From: Yersinia vastinensis
GTDB taxonomy: Bacteria; Pseudomonadota; Gammaproteobacteria; Enterobacterales; Enterobacteriaceae
Direction: 5' to 3'
Assembly: GCF_902726565.1 (NCBI RefSeq)
Contig: NZ_CACVAF010000012.1
Coordinates: 62,001 to 126,000, forward strand
DNA: 64,000 nt
Positions 62,755 through 64,000 of the stretch are shown here, in pieces (the stretch's first letter is position 1; each line of letters begins with the position of its first letter). A program made the translations under genes and the position numbers. The notes beneath the pieces are model-generated. The model was not told the DNA's origin. It saw only the letters and a list, made by a program, of their open reading frames with translations, and made no database searches.

Positions 62755-62870
62755 TCTATATTTTCCTTATTTGCTTGTTGTTATTAACTAAGAACCTATC
62801 GGCTCGAAAATAAACTGCGTAAAAAAAATCCGCGCGTTGAGTACTAATCAATTGTACACAATCATTCAAC

Positions 62871-63812
62871 CTATGCACTAACAACCTGTATTACAGAGTC
62901 TAAAGCCTCTCCCGGCTTATCACTGTCGAGCCACTGGACTGAACCCCAGCCCCGCAACCAGGTCATTTGGCGCTTTGCCAGTTGACGTGTCGCACAAACT
63001 CCGCGGTAAACCATTTCGTCGTAATCAATCTCACCAGACAGATAAGACCACATCTGCCGGTATCCCACACAACGAATGGCAGGCATATCCGTATGCAAAT
63101 CACCACGGTCAAAAAGCGCCCTCGCCTCTGTTTCGAACCCAGCATCCAGCATCTGATGAAAACGTAATTCAATTCGCTGGTGCAAAAGTTCCCGGCTAAC
63201 AGGCGCAATCGCAAATTGGTGAACCCGGTAAGGCAAGGTTTCACCTGAAATTTTAGTCAGTTCTGTTAGAGTTTTACCTGAAATCAAAAAAACTTCCAGT
63301 GCTCTAGAAAGCCGCTGAGGATCATTAGGATGAATTCGCGCCGCAGCGACGGGATCTATTTCGGCCAGTTGCTGATGCAATGCTTCCCAGCCCAGTTCTG
63401 CTGCCTGCTGTTCAATACGTTCACGCACTTTTGGGTCAGCCGACGGCAAGGGCGATAATCCATCTAATAAGGCTTTAAAATACAACATTGTGCCACCCAC
63501 CAGCAGCGGAATACGCCCGGCAGCGGTAATGTCAGCCATTTCTTTGAGGGCATCTTTACGGAAATCAGCAGCTGAGTAGGATTGCGCAGGATCGCGGATA
63601 TCAATCAGCCGGTGTGGCGCTAATGCCAACTCGGCCGCACTGGGCTTTGCCGTGCCGATATCCATACCACGATAGATCAAGGCTGAGTCGACGCTGATAA
63701 GCTCAACAGGTAGCCGTTGTCTCAGCGCGATGGAGAGCGCTGTTTTACCTGAGGCAGTTGGCCCCATAATAAAGATTGCCGGTGGCCGGTCTAGTGTTTC
63801 AATGTCATTCAT
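62871..63812 (-). CDS. miaA: tRNA dimethylallyltransferase
   Basis: MiaA adds a dimethylallyl group to A37 of tRNAs reading codons that start with U. The 313-residue protein (E. coli 316) has the P-loop [11 protein letters not shown] (about 17), [32 protein letters not shown] and the C-terminal [12 protein letters not shown]. It overlaps the mutL stop by eight bases, the E. coli mutL-miaA arrangement, and feeds into hfq. Confidence 0.98.
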
Positions 63813-64000
63813 GTGTCAGGGTTGCCAGTGCAGCCTTTATATCAATAGGTTGTAATAGTCCCGCAGGCGGTGATTTTACCAACTGTGGGCAAAGACGTTC
63901 AACATCCGTCAATAACTGTATCGCTTGAGACACATTCCAAACCTCATGTTCACTGCCAAGATGGCGAGAAATCCATGTGGCCAGTGCATCTGGCGATATC
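63805..64000 (-). CDS. mutL: DNA mismatch repair protein MutL, C-terminal end (cut by window edge)
   Basis: The last 64 codons plus stop are present; the gene continues beyond base 64000. The frame ends with a segment reading [12 protein letters not shown] before TGA, and includes the conserved [12 protein letters not shown]-type stretch that precedes it. This corresponds to the C-terminal dimerisation domain of enterobacterial MutL, which couples MutS to MutH and UvrD. The call relies on the miaA overlap and this end sequence. Confidence 0.9.

Overview
The window is a chromosomal core segment of an enterobacterium, almost certainly a Yersinia. Most proteins look like close orthologues of Escherichia coli K-12 proteins (recalled from memory, not searched). 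The genus call rests on the pmrA-pmrB pair sitting between dacB and obgE, the argR/mdh block next to ispB, and ERIC-type intergenic repeats. No intact prophage, insertion sequence, CRISPR array or integron is visible. Coding density is high and no gene shows an obvious frameshift. Two genes are cut by the window: pnp at the left edge and mutL at the right.

Layout. 1-8.0 kb (minus strand): the transcription/translation operon tRNA-fMet, rimP, nusA, infB, rbfA, truB, rpsO, pnp, with tRNA-Leu just upstream. 8.1-13.6 kb (minus): secG, glmM, folP, ftsH, rlmE. 13.7-21 kb: yhbY, greA (minus), then dacB-pmrA-pmrB (plus), then rplU-rpmA-yhbE-obgE (minus). 21.3-26 kb: ispB, a divergent pair of small Mu-phage-like regulators, mdh and argR back to back, and yhcN. 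26-31 kb: a candidate small RNA, mpl, fbp, a chemoreceptor with a sigma-28-type promoter, and ppa. 31-38 kb: ytfP, tamB and tamA (outer-membrane assembly), and msrA. 38-47 kb: ytfL, ytfK, ytfJ, cysQ, cpdB, ytfE, fklB, ytfB and an unrecognised exported protein. 47-52 kb: the rpsF-priB-rpsR-rplI operon, yjfY, yjfP, bsmA and aidB. 52-64 kb (minus): rlmB, rnr, nsrR, purA, yjeT, hflC, hflK, hflX, hfq, miaA, mutL.

How the genes connect. Most serve ribosome assembly, transcript elongation and RNA turnover (rimP, rbfA, truB, rlmE, rlmB, yhbY, obgE, nusA, greA, pnp, rnr, hfq, miaA) or envelope quality control (ftsH with hflKC, tamAB, dacB, mpl, glmM, secG). One regulatory loop is largely contained in the window: nsrR encodes a nitric-oxide-sensing repressor, and ytfE, a classical NsrR target, has a near-perfect NsrR-like palindrome just upstream of its start.

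The least explained items are (i) the divergent Mu c-like and Ner-like regulators around 22.3-23.2 kb with a large palindrome between them, (ii) a three-hairpin small RNA candidate at about 26.0-26.1 kb, and (iii) a cysteine-containing exported protein of unknown function at 46.7 kb. Start codons were moved from the longest open frame wherever family length and ribosome binding site agreed on a shorter form. All calls were made by reading the sequence; no database search was possible.
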